This document shows, piece by piece, positions 33,097 to 42,702 of a stretch of 59,231 nt of DNA; within the stretch, counting starts at the first letter, position 1, and each line of letters begins with the position of its first letter. Origin of the DNA: Acidobacteriota bacterium (GTDB lineage: Bacteria; Acidobacteriota; Vicinamibacteria; Vicinamibacterales; 2-12-FULL-66-21); the NCBI GenBank assembly GCA_016184105.1, contig JACPDI010000034.1, positions 1 through 59,231 on the forward strand. The letters run 5' to 3'. Under the pieces are notes generated by a model that saw only the letters and a program-made list of their open reading frames with translations, was not told the DNA's origin and did not search any database. The position numbers were made by a program, and so were the translations under genes.

Positions 33097-34095
33097 GTGT
33101 CCACCGAATATCGGCCGGCGCCGCTGCAGCCCTCCGAGCTGCAGTGGGCGGACCCGGCATCCGTCTCGTCCGAGATCCCTTGCGGCGAATGGCCCTCGCG
33201 GCGATTCCATCACCGCTACTGGCTTCACGCCCTGCTCCTGCTGATCACGCTTGTGACGACAACCGCCGCCGGCGGCCTCCACTACGCCAGTTTTCTCTCC
33301 GACTTCGGCGCGCGCGCGTTGGCGACCGGCGAGCTTTTGTCCTACATCTGGCCCCAGGGGCTGTGGTACAGCGGCACGCTGCTTCTCATCCTGGGAGCAC
33401 ACGAGATGGGTCACTATCTCGCGTGCCGTTACCACCAGGTGGATGCCACGCTACCGTACTTCCTGCCTGCGCCGCTGCCGCTGACCGGCACGATCGGCGC
33501 GTTCATCAGGATTCGCGAAGCGTTCCCCAACCGGAGGATCTTATTCGACATTGGCGTGGCGGGGCCGCTCGCGGGCTTCGCGGTGCTGGTGCCGGCCCTG
33601 TTCGCCGGGCTGGCCATGTCGACGATCGCCCCGCTGCCGGCCGACTTCAGCGGCCTGGCGCTGGGAGAGCCGTTGCTGTTCAGGGCTGCGGCGAGGATCG
33701 TGTGGGGAGCGGTACCGGACGGGTATTCGATCAACATGCATCCGATGGTATTCGCGTCCTGGTTCGGATTGTTCGCGACGGCGCTGAACCTGATGCCGTT
33801 CGGACAGCTCGATGGCGGGCACATCTCCTATGCGGCGCTCGGGCGGCGGTCCACGATCATCTCGCTGGTGACGATTGCCGTGGCGGTTGGCCTCACGTTC
33901 GTGTCGAGCAGCTGGATGGTCGTCACCGTCATGATGGTTCTGATGCTGCTCGCCTTCGGCGCGAAGCATCCCAGTGTCATCGACGACGCGATCGAGCTCG
34001 ATCCGCCGCGCCGCGCTGTCGCGCTGTTTTCCGCGGTGGTGTTCGTGGTCTGCTTCACGCCCGTTCCGATCGAACCGTTGGAGCTCCTCCGCTAG
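33097..34095 (+). CDS. Site-2 protease family (M50) membrane metalloprotease
   Basis: 332 residues from a GTG. About seven membrane helices. The zinc motif HEMGH (in LGAHEMGHYLACRYH) and the distant FGQLDGGHISYA motif with the third ligand are present, as in S2P-type proteases. Unlike RseP it has no PDZ domain between them; instead a loop with PLTGTIGAFIRIREAFPNRR is seen. It cleaves within membranes; the substrate is unknown. An ECF anti-sigma factor is a possible target in general, but nothing here ties it to the one at 7245. Confidence 0.87.
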   Translation: MSTEYRPAPLQPSELQWADPASVSSEIPCGEWPSRRFHHRYWLHALLLLITLVTTTAAGGLHYASFLSDFGARALATGELLSYIWPQGLWYSGTLLLILGAHEMGHYLACRYHQVDATLPYFLPAPLPLTGTIGAFIRIREAFPNRRILFDIGVAGPLAGFAVLVPALFAGLAMSTIAPLPADFSGLALGEPLLFRAAARIVWGAVPDGYSINMHPMVFASWFGLFATALNLMPFGQLDGGHISYAALGRRSTIISLVTIAVAVGLTFVSSSWMVVTVMMVLMLLAFGAKHPSVIDDAIELDPPRRAVALFSAVVFVVCFTPVPIEPLELLR

Positions 34096-34106
34096 CAGGG
34101 CGTCCT

Positions 34107-36535
34107 TCACAGCACCGTCATCGGATCGACGTCCACGACGATCTTCCGCTTGTGCTCCGGCAGGTGCGCGAGGGCGCGGACCAGCGCCTCGCGCATCGCG
34201 CGGCGGTTGGTCCCCTTGATGAAGAACTGCACGCGGTGCTCGCCGCGCAGCCGGCTGAGCGGCGCGGTGGCGGGCCCGAGCACGCGGAGGTTGTACGGGC
34301 CGGTGCGCACGCGCCGCGCCAGATCGGTCGCGGTCGTCATCGCATCGGTGAGCGAACTGCCGCGTACGATGGTGTTGATCAGCGCGACCGCGGGCGGATA
34401 TCGCATCGCCTGGCGATAGCGGAGTTCTTCGCGGAAGAACGCGTCGTAATCCTGCAGGCACGCGTGCCGGATGCTGTAGTGCCCGGGGAACAGCGTCTGG
34501 ATGATTGCGGTGCCGGGCGCGTCGCCGCGGCCGGCGCGTCCCGCCACCTGCGTCAGCAGCTGGAAGGTCCGCTCGGCCGCGCGAAAATCCGCCAGACCGA
34601 GCCCGACGTCCGCCGAGACGACGCCTACCAGCGTGACCCGCGGAAAGTCATGCCCCTTCGCGATCATCTGCGTGCCCACCAGAACGTCGATCTCCCCGCC
34701 CGCGAAGCGGGCAAGCAGCGCGGCGATCGCGCCGCGCCGGCGTACCGTGTCCCGGTCCAGCCGCGCCACGCGGGCGCGTGGCACCGTCTTCCTTACCTCC
34801 GACTCGACGCGCTCGGTGCCGAACCCGATGTGATCGAGGTACGGCGCCGCGCACTTGGGGCATTGCCTCGGCACCGTCATCGAGTAACTGCAATAGTGGC
34901 ACCGTGCGCGGCGTGACTGCAGGTGCACGGTCAGCGACACGCTGCAGTTCGGGCACTCCGCGGTGCCGCCGCACTGCCGGCAGAACACGGCCGCGGCGTA
35001 CCCCCGGCGGTTCAGGAGCACCACCGCCTGCTCGCCCCGTTCGATGGTCCGGTGCAGCGCCTCGACCAGCGCGCGGCCGAGCACGACGTCTGCCCCCTCG
35101 GCGGCCATCTCCTCGCGCATGTCCACGACCTGCACGCCGGCAAGCGGCCGGTCGAGCACGCGCCGCTCGAGCACGATCTTCTCGTAGCGGCCGTTCTCCG
35201 CGTTGAAGTAGCTCTCGAGCGACGGGGTCGCCGACCCGAGCACCACCAGCGCCTTCTGGTCGCGCGCGCGGACGATGGCGACATCGCGGCCGTTGTAGCG
35301 AGGGCGCTCGTCCTGTTTGTAGGAGCCGTCGTGTTCCTCGTCCACGACGATCAGGCCGATGTCGGCCAGGGGCGCGAACACCGCCGAGCGGGTGCCCACC
35401 GCCACGTCAATCCCGCCGGACCGGATGCGATGCCATTGATCGTGGCGCTCGCCGTCGGACAAGCCGCTGTGCTGGATCGCCACCCGGTTGCCGAACGCCG
35501 CGCGGAACCGCGCGGCCACCGCCGGCGTGAGCGCGATCTCGGGCACGAGCATCAGCACGCGGCGCCCCTGCGCGATGCAGGTCCGCGCGAGCCGCAGATA
35601 GATTTCCGTCTTGCCGCTGCCGGTCACGCCGTGCAGCAACGCGGCGTGGAACGCGCGCGCGCGGAGCCTGGGTTCGAGGCGAGTCATGGCGGCGGTCTGT
35701 TCCGCCGTCAGTTCCAGCCCGGATGTATCCAGCGCGCCGGCCGGTGCGCCGGCCGCGCCGAACGGGTCCCGCTCGGAGCGGCGCGTGCGGACGGCGACGA
35801 GCCCGCGTGAGGCGAGGCGCTTCACGGTGGCCGCGTCGATCCCACGATCCCCGAGGTCCGCCACCCTCAGCCCTTCGGGGGCGCCGCGCAGCGCGGCGAT
35901 CGCTTCGAGCTGCCGCGGGCCGAGCCGCGGCTGCGCGGACTCATCCAGCCCCTGCGCGGTGATGGCCGCGACCCTCTCGGTGCGAAACGCCTGCGCCCGG
36001 CCGATCAGCGGCTGCTCGATCGTGACCAGTCCCTCGGCCGCGAGCGCGTTGACGAGCGCGTGGATGCCGCGCCGCGCGCCCCCATCGCCAACCGTCCGCG
36101 CGAGCCCGGCGATCGGCTCGGCGCGCCCGCCCTGGAGCGCGCGCAGCAGGCGTTGCCGTGCGCCGCGGGCGCGCGGCGCCTCCGCGATTCCCGCGCCAGT
36201 GATGCGTACCCGTCGCTCGCTCTCCACCTCCGCACGCGGGGCATCGCCGCGGCAATCGCCTCGCCGGGAGGACTGACGTAGTACTCGGAAACCCACTGCG
36301 CGAGCCGTACCACGTCGGGCGGCAGGAACGCTTCGGTGTCGAGGACATCGGTCAGCGGCTTGACGGCAACCGATCGGTCCGGCGCCTCCGCGGCGCCGAC
36401 GGCAATGCCGGTGATCGTGCGCGCGCCCACCGGGACCAGCACGCGCGCGCCCGCAGCCGGCGCCGGCCAGCCCTCAGGAACGCGATAGGTAAGGAGATCG
36501 ACGCCGGGAACGGCAACCGCGACGGAGACGAACAC
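34107..36535 (-). CDS. priA: Primosomal protein N' (PriA helicase), with one-base frameshift
   Basis: PriA restarts stalled replication forks. The N-terminal DNA-binding part starts at GTG 36535 (PGVDLLTYRVPE) and runs to about 36242. The rest continues in another frame from there to 34107, with Walker A GVTGSGKTE, DEEHD, SATPSLE and eight zinc-binding Cys in two clusters (CRQCGGTAECPNC and CHYCSYSMTVPRQC). The frame change falls in GGGG at 36238-36241 (CCCC on the coding strand); one more C would restore ALA-MP-PRAEVES continuity and a protein of 809 residues. A sequencing indel in the homopolymer is the simplest cause, but a true mutation is possible. It starts 2 nt after udg. Confidence 0.9.
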
Positions 36536-36537
36536 GG

Positions 36538-37290
36538 CTATCGCCCTGCCGCAAGCAGTTCGCGCACCTTCTTCATGTCTTCCCAGGTGTCGCGCTTCTT
36601 GTCAGGGCTGCGCAGCAGATAGGCGGGATGGTACGTCGCGACGAGCTGTGCGCCCTCGTACTCGTACACGCGGCCGCGGAGCCGCGAAATCGCCTGTTCG
36701 GTATTCAGCAGCGTGCGCGCGGCGAAGGATCCGAGGGCGACGATGACCTTCGGCCGCACCGCCGCGATCTGCCTCCGCAGAAATGGCTGGCAGCTGGCCA
36801 CTTCGTCCGGCTCCGGGTTGCGGTTCTCGGGTGGGCGGCACTTGAGGACGTTCGCGATGTAGACGTCTTCGCGGCGCATCCCGATCGCTTCGATGATCTT
36901 CGTGAGCAGCTGCCCCGCGCGTCCGACAAACGGAAATCCCTGGATGTCCTCGTCGTGGCCCGGCGCTTCGCCCACGAACATCAGATCGGCGTCGGGATTG
37001 CCCACTCCGAATACGATCTGCGTGCGGCCGAGCCGGTGCAGCTTGCACCGCGTGCAGTCGCCGAGATCGTTGCGGATCTCGACGAGACGATCGTGAGCGC
37101 GTCCGCCCTCCGGCCTCTGGTGGTCGGCGTTGGCGAGTCCCTCGTCGGCGAGGCCCTCGGTCCTGACAGGCTCCTGCTCGCCCGTGCGCTTCCGCCAGCG
37201 CACGTCTCGGCTCATGCCGCTGACGCCGAGTTCGCCAAAGAAACGCAGGTGCTCGGCCGCCTGCGCCCGAAGATCGCGGGTGTCCGCCAC
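36538..37290 (-). CDS. udg: Uracil-DNA glycosylase family 4 (Fe-S)
   Basis: 250 residues. The family 4 signatures are [20 protein letters not shown], the [15 protein letters not shown] loop and YHPAYLLR. Four Cys fit a 4Fe-4S cluster: C-x2-C in CTRCKL, one in LKCRPP and one in VASCQPF. It removes uracil from DNA. GTG 37290 follows the coaBC stop by one base, which decides the start. About 75 residues before the catalytic core are longer than usual and charged. Confidence 0.93.
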   Translation of the reverse strand: MADTRDLRAQAAEHLRFFGELGVSGMSRDVRWRKRTGEQEPVRTEGLADEGLANADHQRPEGGRAHDRLVEIRNDLGDCTRCKLHRLGRTQIVFGVGNPDADLMFVGEAPGHDEDIQGFPFVGRAGQLLTKIIEAIGMRREDVYIANVLKCRPPENRNPEPDEVASCQPFLRRQIAAVRPKVIVALGSFAARTLLNTEQAISRLRGRVYEYEGAQLVATYHPAYLLRSPDKKRDTWEDMKKVRELLAAGR

Positions 37291-37291
37291 G

Positions 37292-38515
37292 TTACCGCGC
37301 CGGCTCTGATGCGGCCGCCCGCGCCTGCAGGAGCGCCTCGGCGCGGTCGAGGATGGCGCGCGCCATGTCACGCTTGCTCTGCAGCGGCAGGCGCTCTTCG
37401 CCCGCCGCCGAGACGATCGTCGCGGCGTTCATGTCGGTGTCGAAGCCGCGATCAGGTTGCGATACGTCATTGGCGACGATCAGATCGATCGCCTTGGCCG
37501 CGAGCTTCTCGCGAGCGCGCGGCTCGACCTCACCCGTTTCCGCGGCGAACCCGACGAGCACTGGCGAGGGGGCGCCCTCGCGCCGCCGGCCCAGCTCGCC
37601 CAGAATGTCCATCGTCCTTCTGAGCTTCAGTGTCAACGTGCCATCGTCCTTGGGCAGTTTGACCGGCGCGGCGCCGGCCGCGGGGGTGTAATCCGCCACG
37701 GCCGCGGCCATGACCACCAGGTCGGCGCCGCCTGCATGCTGCAGCACGACTTCGCCCATCTCCCTGGCCGACCGCACGCGAACGACCGCGGGGCCCGGTG
37801 GAGGCTCCAGCCGTGTGGGACCGGACACGATCGTGACGTGCGCGCCGCGGCGATGCGCTTCCGCGGCGACGGCAAACCCCATCTTGCCGCTGGAACGGTT
37901 CCCCAGAAAGCGGACGGGATCGAGGTCCTCGTAGGTCGGTCCGGCGCTCACCACCACGCGGCGGCCCGCCAGGGACTGGCGCGGGCGCAGCACGTCCTCG
38001 GCCGCCTCGGCGATCGCGTCGGGCTCGGCCAGCCGCCCCTTCCCCATCCAGCCGCACGCGAGGTAGCCCTCGCCCGGCTCCACGAAGCGCACCCCGCGCG
38101 AGGCCAGCGTCGCGACGTTCCGCTGCACCGCCTCGTGCTCGAGCATGCGCGTGTTCATGGCCGGCGCGAGCAGCACCGGCGCCCGTGTCGCCAGGTACAA
38201 AGAGGTGAGAAAGTCGTCCGCGATACCGTTGGCGAACTTGCCCACGATGTTCGCGGTCGCCGGCGCCACGAGCAGCAGGTCGATGTCCGTCGCGAGCGAG
38301 ATGTGCTCGACGTCGGCGTTCATGCCCGGCGTCCACTGGCTGGTGATCACCGTGTGCCGCGTGATCGCCTCGAACGTCACCGGCCCCACGAACCGGCGCG
38401 CGCTGCGCGTCATGACCGCGACGACGTCATGCCCGCGCTGCTGGAGACGCCGCACGACCTCGACCGCCTTGTAGGCCCCGATGCCTCCGCTCACGCCCAA
38501 CGCGATCAGCGACAT
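37292..38515 (-). CDS. coaBC: Phosphopantothenoylcysteine synthetase/decarboxylase
   Basis: CoaBC performs two steps of coenzyme A synthesis. 407 residues. The CoaC half has [28 protein letters not shown], the substrate clamp PAMNTRM and the catalytic Cys in [13 protein letters not shown]. The CoaB half starts near 190 with [20 protein letters not shown] and contains VADYTP, the KLKR-like region and FAAETGE. The gene follows rpoZ, as in many bacteria (gmk-rpoZ-coaBC). Confidence 0.96.
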   Translation of the reverse strand: MSLIALGVSGGIGAYKAVEVVRRLQQRGHDVVAVMTRSARRFVGPVTFEAITRHTVITSQWTPGMNADVEHISLATDIDLLLVAPATANIVGKFANGIADDFLTSLYLATRAPVLLAPAMNTRMLEHEAVQRNVATLASRGVRFVEPGEGYLACGWMGKGRLAEPDAIAEAAEDVLRPRQSLAGRRVVVSAGPTYEDLDPVRFLGNRSSGKMGFAVAAEAHRRGAHVTIVSGPTRLEPPPGPAVVRVRSAREMGEVVLQHAGGADLVVMAAAVADYTPAAGAAPVKLPKDDGTLTLKLRRTMDILGELGRRREGAPSPVLVGFAAETGEVEPRAREKLAAKAIDLIVANDVSQPDRGFDTDMNAATIVSAAGEERLPLQSKRDMARAILDRAEALLQARAAASEPAR

Positions 38516-38529
38516 AGATGCCCCCTGTG

Positions 38530-38709
38530 TCAGCGGGCCGGCGTGTCTTCCTTGCGCACGGCGCCGGACTTCACTTCCTTCATCGCCACCCGCGCCTTCT
38601 TGGGCGTCATCGCCTCGACCTTCGGGGTGCATCCGTTGAGGAGCTGCCGCGCACGGGCGCTGGCCACGGCGACGAATTCAAACGCGTTCTTCACTTCGGT
38701 TCTCTGCAC
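38530..38709 (-). CDS. rpoZ: RNA polymerase omega subunit
   Basis: 59 residues. GTG 38709 has AGGAG upstream. FEFVAVASARARQLLNGCTP matches the conserved omega core and KKARVAMKEVKSG the second conserved helix. It stabilises RNA polymerase assembly. It is shorter than E. coli omega (91 residues) but typical for this phylum in my judgement. It lies between gmk and coaBC, the classic order. Confidence 0.9.
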   Translation of the reverse strand: MQRTEVKNAFEFVAVASARARQLLNGCTPKVEAMTPKKARVAMKEVKSGAVRKEDTPAR

Positions 38710-38758
38710 GATCCTTCTCCTGTACTTCCACCGGGCGGCGTCCGCCGCCGCTTGCCCT

Positions 38759-39385
38759 TCACGCCTTCACCCGGAACGTCGACACGATCGACTCGGCTGC
38801 AGGCCGCACGACGTCGAGCCTCGCCCGTTCCGCCGTCACGATGCTGCGCAGCCGGTCCACGCAGGCGTCGAACTGGTCGTTGACCACGACGTAGTCGTAT
38901 TCGGCAAACGCCGCCACTTCGTCACGCGCGGTGGCGAGACGGCGCCGGATGGCGTCCTCCGGGTCCTTGCACCTCCCGCGCAGCCGCTGCTCGAGCGCGT
39001 CGTAGGAGGGCGGGAGCACGAACACGCTGATCGTCGGCGGGCCGCACGTGCGGACCTGTCGCGCCCCCTGGACGTCGATGACCAGCACGACGTCCTGTCC
39101 CGCCGCCAGGAGCGCTTCCGTGTCGGCGCGGCGCGTCCCGTACAGGTTCCCGAACACGTTGGCCCACTCCAGGAACTCGTTCCCGGCGATCAGGGCCTCG
39201 AAGCGTGGGCGCGTCACAAAATTATAGTCGACGCCGTCGCACTCGCCCGGCCGGGCCGGCCGCGACGTGTAGGAGCGCGACATCCGCAGGTTCGGGACGA
39301 GCCGCACGAGCTGCTCGACCAGCGTCGTCTTGCCCGTCCCCGACGGCGCGGACACGACGAACAGCAGCCCCTCTTTACTCGACAT
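38759..39385 (-). CDS. gmk: Guanylate kinase
   Basis: Gmk phosphorylates GMP to GDP. 208 residues: P-loop SAPSGTGKTTLV, GMP-binding SYTSRPARPGE and GVDYNFV, LVIDVQGARQV and the lid region RRRLATARDEV. Its start overlaps yicC by 11 nt. Confidence 0.96.
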   Translation of the reverse strand: MSSKEGLLFVVSAPSGTGKTTLVEQLVRLVPNLRMSRSYTSRPARPGECDGVDYNFVTRPRFEALIAGNEFLEWANVFGNLYGTRRADTEALLAAGQDVVLVIDVQGARQVRTCGPPTISVFVLPPSYDALEQRLRGRCKDPEDAIRRRLATARDEVAAFAEYDYVVVNDQFDACVDRLRSIVTAERARLDVVRPAAESIVSTFRVKA

Positions 39386-40268
39386 TCTGGACCTGCTCGC
39401 GCACGCGCTCGAGTTCCGCCTTGACCTCGACGACGAGGGCCGACACCGCGGCCCCCTCCGCCTTCGATCCGATCGTGTTGATCTCGCGGTTCAGCTCCTG
39501 CAGCAGGAAATCGAGCTTGCGGCCGCAGGGCTCCCCGCCGGCCGCGAGCGACTGCCAGTGCTCGAGGTGCGTGTTGAACCGGACGACTTCCTCGGTGATA
39601 TCGGACCTGGCGACGAACCGCACGATCTCCTGCGCGAGCACGGCCGGATCGACCGTACCGTCCGCGCCGAGCTCGCGGATGCGCTCGGCGAGCTGCTGCT
39701 CGCGGGCGGCGCGGCCGGTATCGGCGCCGCTCGCGACGCGGGCAATGAGATCCCGCAGGCGCATCCGCCGGCTCTCCAGGTCCGCCGCGAGCCCCTCCCC
39801 TTCGCGCGCGCGCATACTGTCGAGCGCCGTGAGCGCCCCGCCCACCGCCTCGAGGACGGCGCGCTCGAGCGACGCCGCCGTGCCGTTTTCGATCGCCTCG
39901 GCGCGATCGCGGATCACAAGCGCCTGCGGCACGCGCAGCAGGTCGCCGGCACCGAGCGGCCCCGCAATGAGGCCGCGGGCGCGCGCCTGCTCGAGCGCGG
40001 CGTTCAGCGCCTCGACGAACGCGTCGTTCAGCAGCACGTCGGGCGCCTGCGCCTGCCGCATCTGGACGGACACGTTCAGCTCGACGCGTCCGCGCCCCAG
40101 CCGCTGTTGCACGAGCGCGCGCAGTTTCGGTTCCAGCGCGGCCAGCGCCTGCGGCAGCCGGACCTGCAGATCGAGATAGCGATGGTTCACGGCGCGAAGC
40201 GTCACCCCGATGCTCGCCGCCTCGTCGTCGCGCGAGAGCGAGGCAAACCCCGTCATCGATTTAATCAC
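39375..40268 (-). CDS. yicC: YicC-family endoribonuclease
   Basis: 297 residues. N-terminus MIKSMTGFASLSRDD and the C-terminal GRKLDFLLQELNREINTIGS motif define the YicC family, shown elsewhere to be an endoribonuclease acting on RNA. The order yicC-gmk-rpoZ is conserved. It overlaps msbA by 4 nt and gmk by 11 nt. Confidence 0.92.
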   Translation of the reverse strand: MIKSMTGFASLSRDDEAASIGVTLRAVNHRYLDLQVRLPQALAALEPKLRALVQQRLGRGRVELNVSVQMRQAQAPDVLLNDAFVEALNAALEQARARGLIAGPLGAGDLLRVPQALVIRDRAEAIENGTAASLERAVLEAVGGALTALDSMRAREGEGLAADLESRRMRLRDLIARVASGADTGRAAREQQLAERIRELGADGTVDPAVLAQEIVRFVARSDITEEVVRFNTHLEHWQSLAAGGEPCGRKLDFLLQELNREINTIGSKAEGAAVSALVVEVKAELERVREQVQNVE

Positions 40269-41995
40269 GCGTTTGCGGGCTCCTTCCTGCGGTCGAACAA
40301 CTGCAGCGCGTACAGTCGCGCGTAGGCGCCGTCCGGGCGCGCGAGCAGCTCGTCGTGCCGCCCCTGCTCCACGATCTGCCCCGCCTCGAGCACGATGATC
40401 GCATCGGCGCGGCGGACGGTGGACAGGCGATGGGCGATGACGAACGACGTGCGGTTCGCCATCAGCGTCGCCAGCGCGTCCTGCACGAGCAGCTCGGACT
40501 CGGCGTCGAGCGAGGACGTGGCTTCGTCGAGGATGAGGATCGGCGCGTTCTTGAGGAGCGCGCGCGCGATCGCGATGCGCTGCCGCTGCCCGCGCTCGCC
40601 GATGCGGCTCTGGTACTGCCCCGCCAGCCCCGTGATGAACTCGTGGGCGTGCGCCGCCCTGGCCGCCGCTTCGATGTCCGCATCGGTCGCGCCCGGCGCG
40701 CCGTAGGCGATGTTGCGCGCGATCGTGTCGTCGAACAGCACCGTTTCCTGCGTCACCATGCTGATCTGCCCGCGCAGCGACTGCAGCGTGACGTCACGGA
40801 TATCGGTTCCGTCGATCGCGATCGCGCCCCCCGTCACGTCGTAAAATCGCGGGATCAGGTTCACCAGGGTCGTCTTGCCGGCCCCGCTCAGGCCGACGAT
40901 GGCGAACATCCGGCCGGCAGGAACGTCGAACGACACCTCCCGGAGGATCGGCGTTGCCGCCGCGTCGTCATAGGCGAACGAGACGTTGCGGAACTCGACC
41001 GAGTGCCGCATCGGCGGCAGCGGCTGCGCGCCCGGGCGGTCCAGCACCTCCGAGTGCGTGTCCATCATCTCGAAAATGCGCTCGGATGCGGCCACCGCCT
41101 GGTTCAGGTTGGCGCTGACGCGGCTCAACTTCTTGACGGGCCCGTACATCAGGAACGAGGCGGCCAGGAACGCCGCGAACTCGCCCGTCGTCAGCTGGCC
41201 GGCGGCGATCTCACGGCTGCCGTACCAGAGCGCCCCGACGATGGCGACGCCGCCAAGCACTTCCATCAGCGGCGGCAGCACCGACACCGTGCCGATCACC
41301 TTCATGTTGGTTCGATACAGCCGCGCGGAGGCGCGCTCGAATCGCTCCACCTCCTGGCGCTCCGCGCCGAACGCCTTGACAATCCGGTGGCCCGTGAACG
41401 CCTCCGCGGTGATGTGCGTCAGGTTCTCGAGATCTTCCTGGCTGCGCCGCGTCGTCCGGCGCACCCGCTGCCCGAGGCGCACGAGCGGATAGACGACGAT
41501 GGGAGCGGCCGTGAGCACGACCAGCGCAAGTCGCGCGTCGTACCAGAACATCAGCGCGAGGTATCCGGCCACCGCGAGCGTCTCACGGAGCAGATCGCCG
41601 ATCGTCTCCGAGACGGCCTGCTGGATCTGGCCGACGTCGTTGGTGATCCGCGACATCAGCTGGCCGCTGGTTCGCCGCGCGAAAAAGCTGGCGGATTGCC
41701 CGAGGATGTGCCCGAAGAGCGCGTTTCGGACGTCGAGCACCACGCGCTGCCCCACGTCGGTCATCAGGTACACCGAAAAATAGGCGCCGATGCCCTTCAC
41801 CAGGTAGGCGAGGAGGATCAGCGCCGACGTGGACCAGATGTCGATCCCGGCGAGCAGCACCTTGTCGAATATCGGTTTGATCAGGTACGCAATTCCCGCC
41901 GACGCCGCGCCGTACGCCAGCATCGCCGCGAGCGCCGCCACGAGGCGGCCGCGGTACGGCAGGGCGAAGCGAAGCAGGCGAAGGAAGGCGTTCAC
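40265..41995 (-). CDS. msbA: Lipid A/lipid flippase ABC transporter MsbA-type
   Basis: 576 residues. Six membrane helices in residues 1-310, then an ABC domain with Walker A GLSGAGKTTLV, Q-loop VTQETVLFDD, Walker B ILILDEATSSLD and H-loop IAHRLSTV. The signature motif region reads IGERGQRQRIAIARALL, where the usual LSGGQ is altered to ERGQRQ: the residues LSGG between G and Q are missing. A four-residue loss in this place would weaken ATP hydrolysis unless it is an error. It flips lipid A or another lipid-linked substrate across the inner membrane. Confidence 0.9.
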   Translation of the reverse strand: MNAFLRLLRFALPYRGRLVAALAAMLAYGAASAGIAYLIKPIFDKVLLAGIDIWSTSALILLAYLVKGIGAYFSVYLMTDVGQRVVLDVRNALFGHILGQSASFFARRTSGQLMSRITNDVGQIQQAVSETIGDLLRETLAVAGYLALMFWYDARLALVVLTAAPIVVYPLVRLGQRVRRTTRRSQEDLENLTHITAEAFTGHRIVKAFGAERQEVERFERASARLYRTNMKVIGTVSVLPPLMEVLGGVAIVGALWYGSREIAAGQLTTGEFAAFLAASFLMYGPVKKLSRVSANLNQAVAASERIFEMMDTHSEVLDRPGAQPLPPMRHSVEFRNVSFAYDDAAATPILREVSFDVPAGRMFAIVGLSGAGKTTLVNLIPRFYDVTGGAIAIDGTDIRDVTLQSLRGQISMVTQETVLFDDTIARNIAYGAPGATDADIEAAARAAHAHEFITGLAGQYQSRIGERGQRQRIAIARALLKNAPILILDEATSSLDAESELLVQDALATLMANRTSFVIAHRLSTVRRADAIIVLEAGQIVEQGRHDELLARPDGAYARLYALQLFDRRKEPANA

Positions 41996-42702
41996 TCGGT
42001 AAACCGGTACTTCAGCAGGACCCAGAGCGCGACGACACCGTCGCGCCAGGTAATCTTCTTGCCTTCGTCGTAGCCGCGCCCATCGTACGTGATGGGGACC
42101 TCGTACACGCGGTACTTCCGCTTGAAAATCTTGGCCGTGATCTCCGGCTCGATGCCGAACCCGTTCGACCGCAGCGTGAACGACCGCAGGACCTCGGTCC
42201 TCATGGCCTTGTAGCAGGTCTCCATGTCGCTCAGGATCGTGTTGTAGAGCACGTTGGTGAGCAGCGTCAGCAGCCGGTTGCCCGCGTAGTGCGTGAACAG
42301 GAAGACGCGATGCCGGCCGAGGAACCGCGAGCCGAAGACGACGTCGGCGCGCCCCTCGCAGATCAGCTCGATGAGGCTCGGGAATTCCTCCGGCGAATAC
42401 TCGAGGTCCGCGTCCTGGATGACGACAATGTCTCCGGTGACCTCGACAAATCCCCGCCGCAGCGCGGCCCCCTTGCCCTGGTTGCGTTCCTGGAAGATCA
42501 GCGTGAAGCCGTATTGCGCGTGGAGCTCCCGGAGGATCTCCCGGGTGCCGTCGGTCGAGCCGTCATCCACAACGATCAGCTCGGTCCGAATCCCGACCGC
42601 CAGCACGCGGCCGATGATCTCCCTGATGGTCTCACGCTCGTTGAAGACGGGCATGACGACCGACAGCAGCGGATCGCGCAGCGCGCCGCGAATGCGCGAC
42701 AT
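41992..42702 (-). CDS. Family 2 glycosyltransferase (dolichol-phosphate-mannose synthase-like)
   Basis: 236 residues. GT-A signatures: SVVMPVFNERETI, VDDGSTDGT, ERNQGKGAALRRGF and the metal-binding DAD in IQDADLEY, then GSRFL. No membrane domain, so like soluble DPM synthases that move a sugar from a nucleotide to polyprenyl phosphate. ATG 42702 overlaps the galE stop by one base. Substrate unknown. Confidence 0.88.
   Translation of the reverse strand: MSRIRGALRDPLLSVVMPVFNERETIREIIGRVLAVGIRTELIVVDDGSTDGTREILRELHAQYGFTLIFQERNQGKGAALRRGFVEVTGDIVVIQDADLEYSPEEFPSLIELICEGRADVVFGSRFLGRHRVFLFTHYAGNRLLTLLTNVLYNTILSDMETCYKAMRTEVLRSFTLRSNGFGIEPEITAKIFKRKYRVYEVPITYDGRGYDEGKKITWRDGVVALWVLLKYRFTE

Noticed and set aside
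36238-36241. Programmed frameshifting in priA
   Set aside because: There is no slippery heptamer or stimulatory structure that I can see, and PriA is not known to use frameshifting; a one-base indel is simpler.
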